From CAVVXX01 sp052389895 (GTDB taxonomy: Bacteria; Pseudomonadota; Alphaproteobacteria; Micropepsales; Micropepsaceae): a stretch of 64,000 nucleotides of DNA. The stretch is from the NCBI GenBank assembly GCA_052389895.1, contig JBQTHM010000018.1:1-64000 (forward strand). Direction: 5' to 3'. This document shows, piece by piece, positions 63,367-64,000 of this stretch. Position 1 is the stretch's first letter. Each line of letters opens with the position of its first letter. The position numbers were made by a program, and so were the translations under genes. The notes below the pieces were generated by a model. It searched no databases and was not told where the DNA came from. It saw nothing but the letters and a program-made list of their open reading frames with translations.

Positions 63367-64000
63367 CTACATCTTCACCGTGCCGCCGACGAAGATAAAG
63401 CGGCCCAGGGCATCGTACACGCCCGGGAAGGTGTTGCCGTTGCCCGGCGCCGTGCCGGCGAAGCCCGTCAGAGGCGGCCGCACATCGAAGGCGTTGTTGA
63501 TGCCGCCGCGGAGCTCCACGCTCTCCCAAACATGCCACACGGCAGCGAAGTCGACGTAATCGACATCGCCAAGGGGCAGCAGGTTGTCGCAGCGAGCAAT
63601 GTCCGGATCAAAGTGGCAAACTTCGCTGAAGTGGCGCCACTGCACCGACAAGTCCGTGTCCCATGGTGACGTCCACGTCACGCGCAGCTTGTGGCGCCAT
63701 TCGGGTGCGGGGTTGAGCACCGCAGGACACCCGTAGGACCCTGCGCAGTCGCCACCGCCGCCAGTAAATTCATCCAGCCATGTACCGATGAAGCTGATAG
63801 CGAGCCCGCCCATACCCTCCATACCCCAGTCGGCGAGGTCGGTTTGATAGTTGGCCTCGAAGTCCCAGCCCTTGGTTTTGAGGCCGCCGAGATTCTGGTT
63901 CAGGTTGATCACAAAACCGCCGCCGTAGATAGCACCGAAGCTGTTGCGATCGATCAGGGCGCAAAAAGACGGGTTGTTGTCTATATAACAGCCGGTCAGA
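63367..64000 (-). CDS. TonB-dependent receptor, C-terminal part (runs off the window)
   Basis: About 210 residues of the barrel C-terminus, open to the window edge. The pattern of alternating hydrophobic strands (RHKLRVTWTSPWDTDLSVQW; VWESVELRGGINNAFDVRPP with the NAFD that marks the last strands of TBDR barrels) and the terminal GRFIFVGGTVKM support the call. Four Cys lie in the loops. The N-terminal part lies outside. Confidence 0.88.
   Translation of the reverse strand, partial: LTGCYIDNNPSFCALIDRNSFGAIYGGGFVINLNQNLGGLKTKGWDFEANYQTDLADWGMEGMGGLAISFIGTWLDEFTGGGGDCAGSYGCPAVLNPAPEWRHKLRVTWTSPWDTDLSVQWRHFSEVCHFDPDIARCDNLLPLGDVDYVDFAAVWHVWESVELRGGINNAFDVRPPLTGFAGTAPGNGNTFPGVYDALGRFIFVGGTVKM

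Overview
The window is GC-rich chromosomal DNA from an alphaproteobacterium. The main support is gene order. A murA / DUF2948 / UPF0262 / infA / maf / yacG run is typical of that class, as is lspA / DUF3035 lipoprotein / paired M16 peptidases. TonB-dependent receptors, a ScsB-type disulfide reductase and a groESL operon with a CIRCE-like element and an alphaproteobacterial-type RpoH promoter also fit. I cannot name the genus; the mix of TPR-sulfotransferases and TonB receptors suggests a free-living lineage near Caulobacterales or Micropepsales, as a guess only.

Layout. 0-3 kb: the 5' part of an AT-richer DUF2971 gene, then groESL and a host-attachment (baeRF-like) gene, all on the minus strand. 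3-5 kb: a glutathione S-transferase and three small secreted tyrosine-rich proteins, each followed by a related hairpin. 5-19 kb: housekeeping genes on the plus strand (ald, HAD hydrolase, MaoC hydratase, ribF, ileS, lspA, DUF3035, two M16 peptidases, pgi, mutL), convergent with rsmD. 19-27 kb: ScsB/DsbD plus a redoxin, a tandem pair of phenylalanine hydroxylases divergent from a Leu/Phe dehydrogenase, a tiny DUF3096 protein and an MFS transporter whose 3' end overlaps tRNA-Thr. 27-31 kb: the murA-to-yacG run. 31-41 kb: an accessory zone with an Asp/Asn beta-hydroxylase/sulfotransferase pair, tRNA-Phe, a TonB receptor, a TPR-sulfotransferase, a frameshifted DUF6065 remnant, a partial repeat of the tRNA-Phe 3' end, a ZIP-like membrane protein containing a cyclic-nucleotide-binding domain, and an intact DUF6065 gene.

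41.5-54.1 kb holds the most striking locus. Five minus-strand genes form one likely operon: TpsB outer-membrane transporter, giant TpsA exoprotein with a 76-proline tract, exported TPR-CHAT caspase-like protease, a small exported FecR-like protein and a CHASE2 adenylate/guanylate cyclase. A 6-base gap separates the first two genes; every later junction is a 4-base stop/start overlap. The layout suggests secretion of a surface fibre coupled to periplasmic proteolysis and cyclic-nucleotide signalling. The cyclic-nucleotide-binding ZIP-like protein 1.3 kb beyond the operon is a possible receptor.

54-64 kb: a redoxin, sppA, then a second cluster with two TPR-linked aspartyl/asparaginyl beta-hydroxylases and two TPR-sulfotransferases packed edge to edge, ending in a partial TonB receptor. 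Across the window there are three such hydroxylases, four sulfotransferases and two TonB receptors, which suggests a family-expanded modification/uptake theme of unknown substrate.
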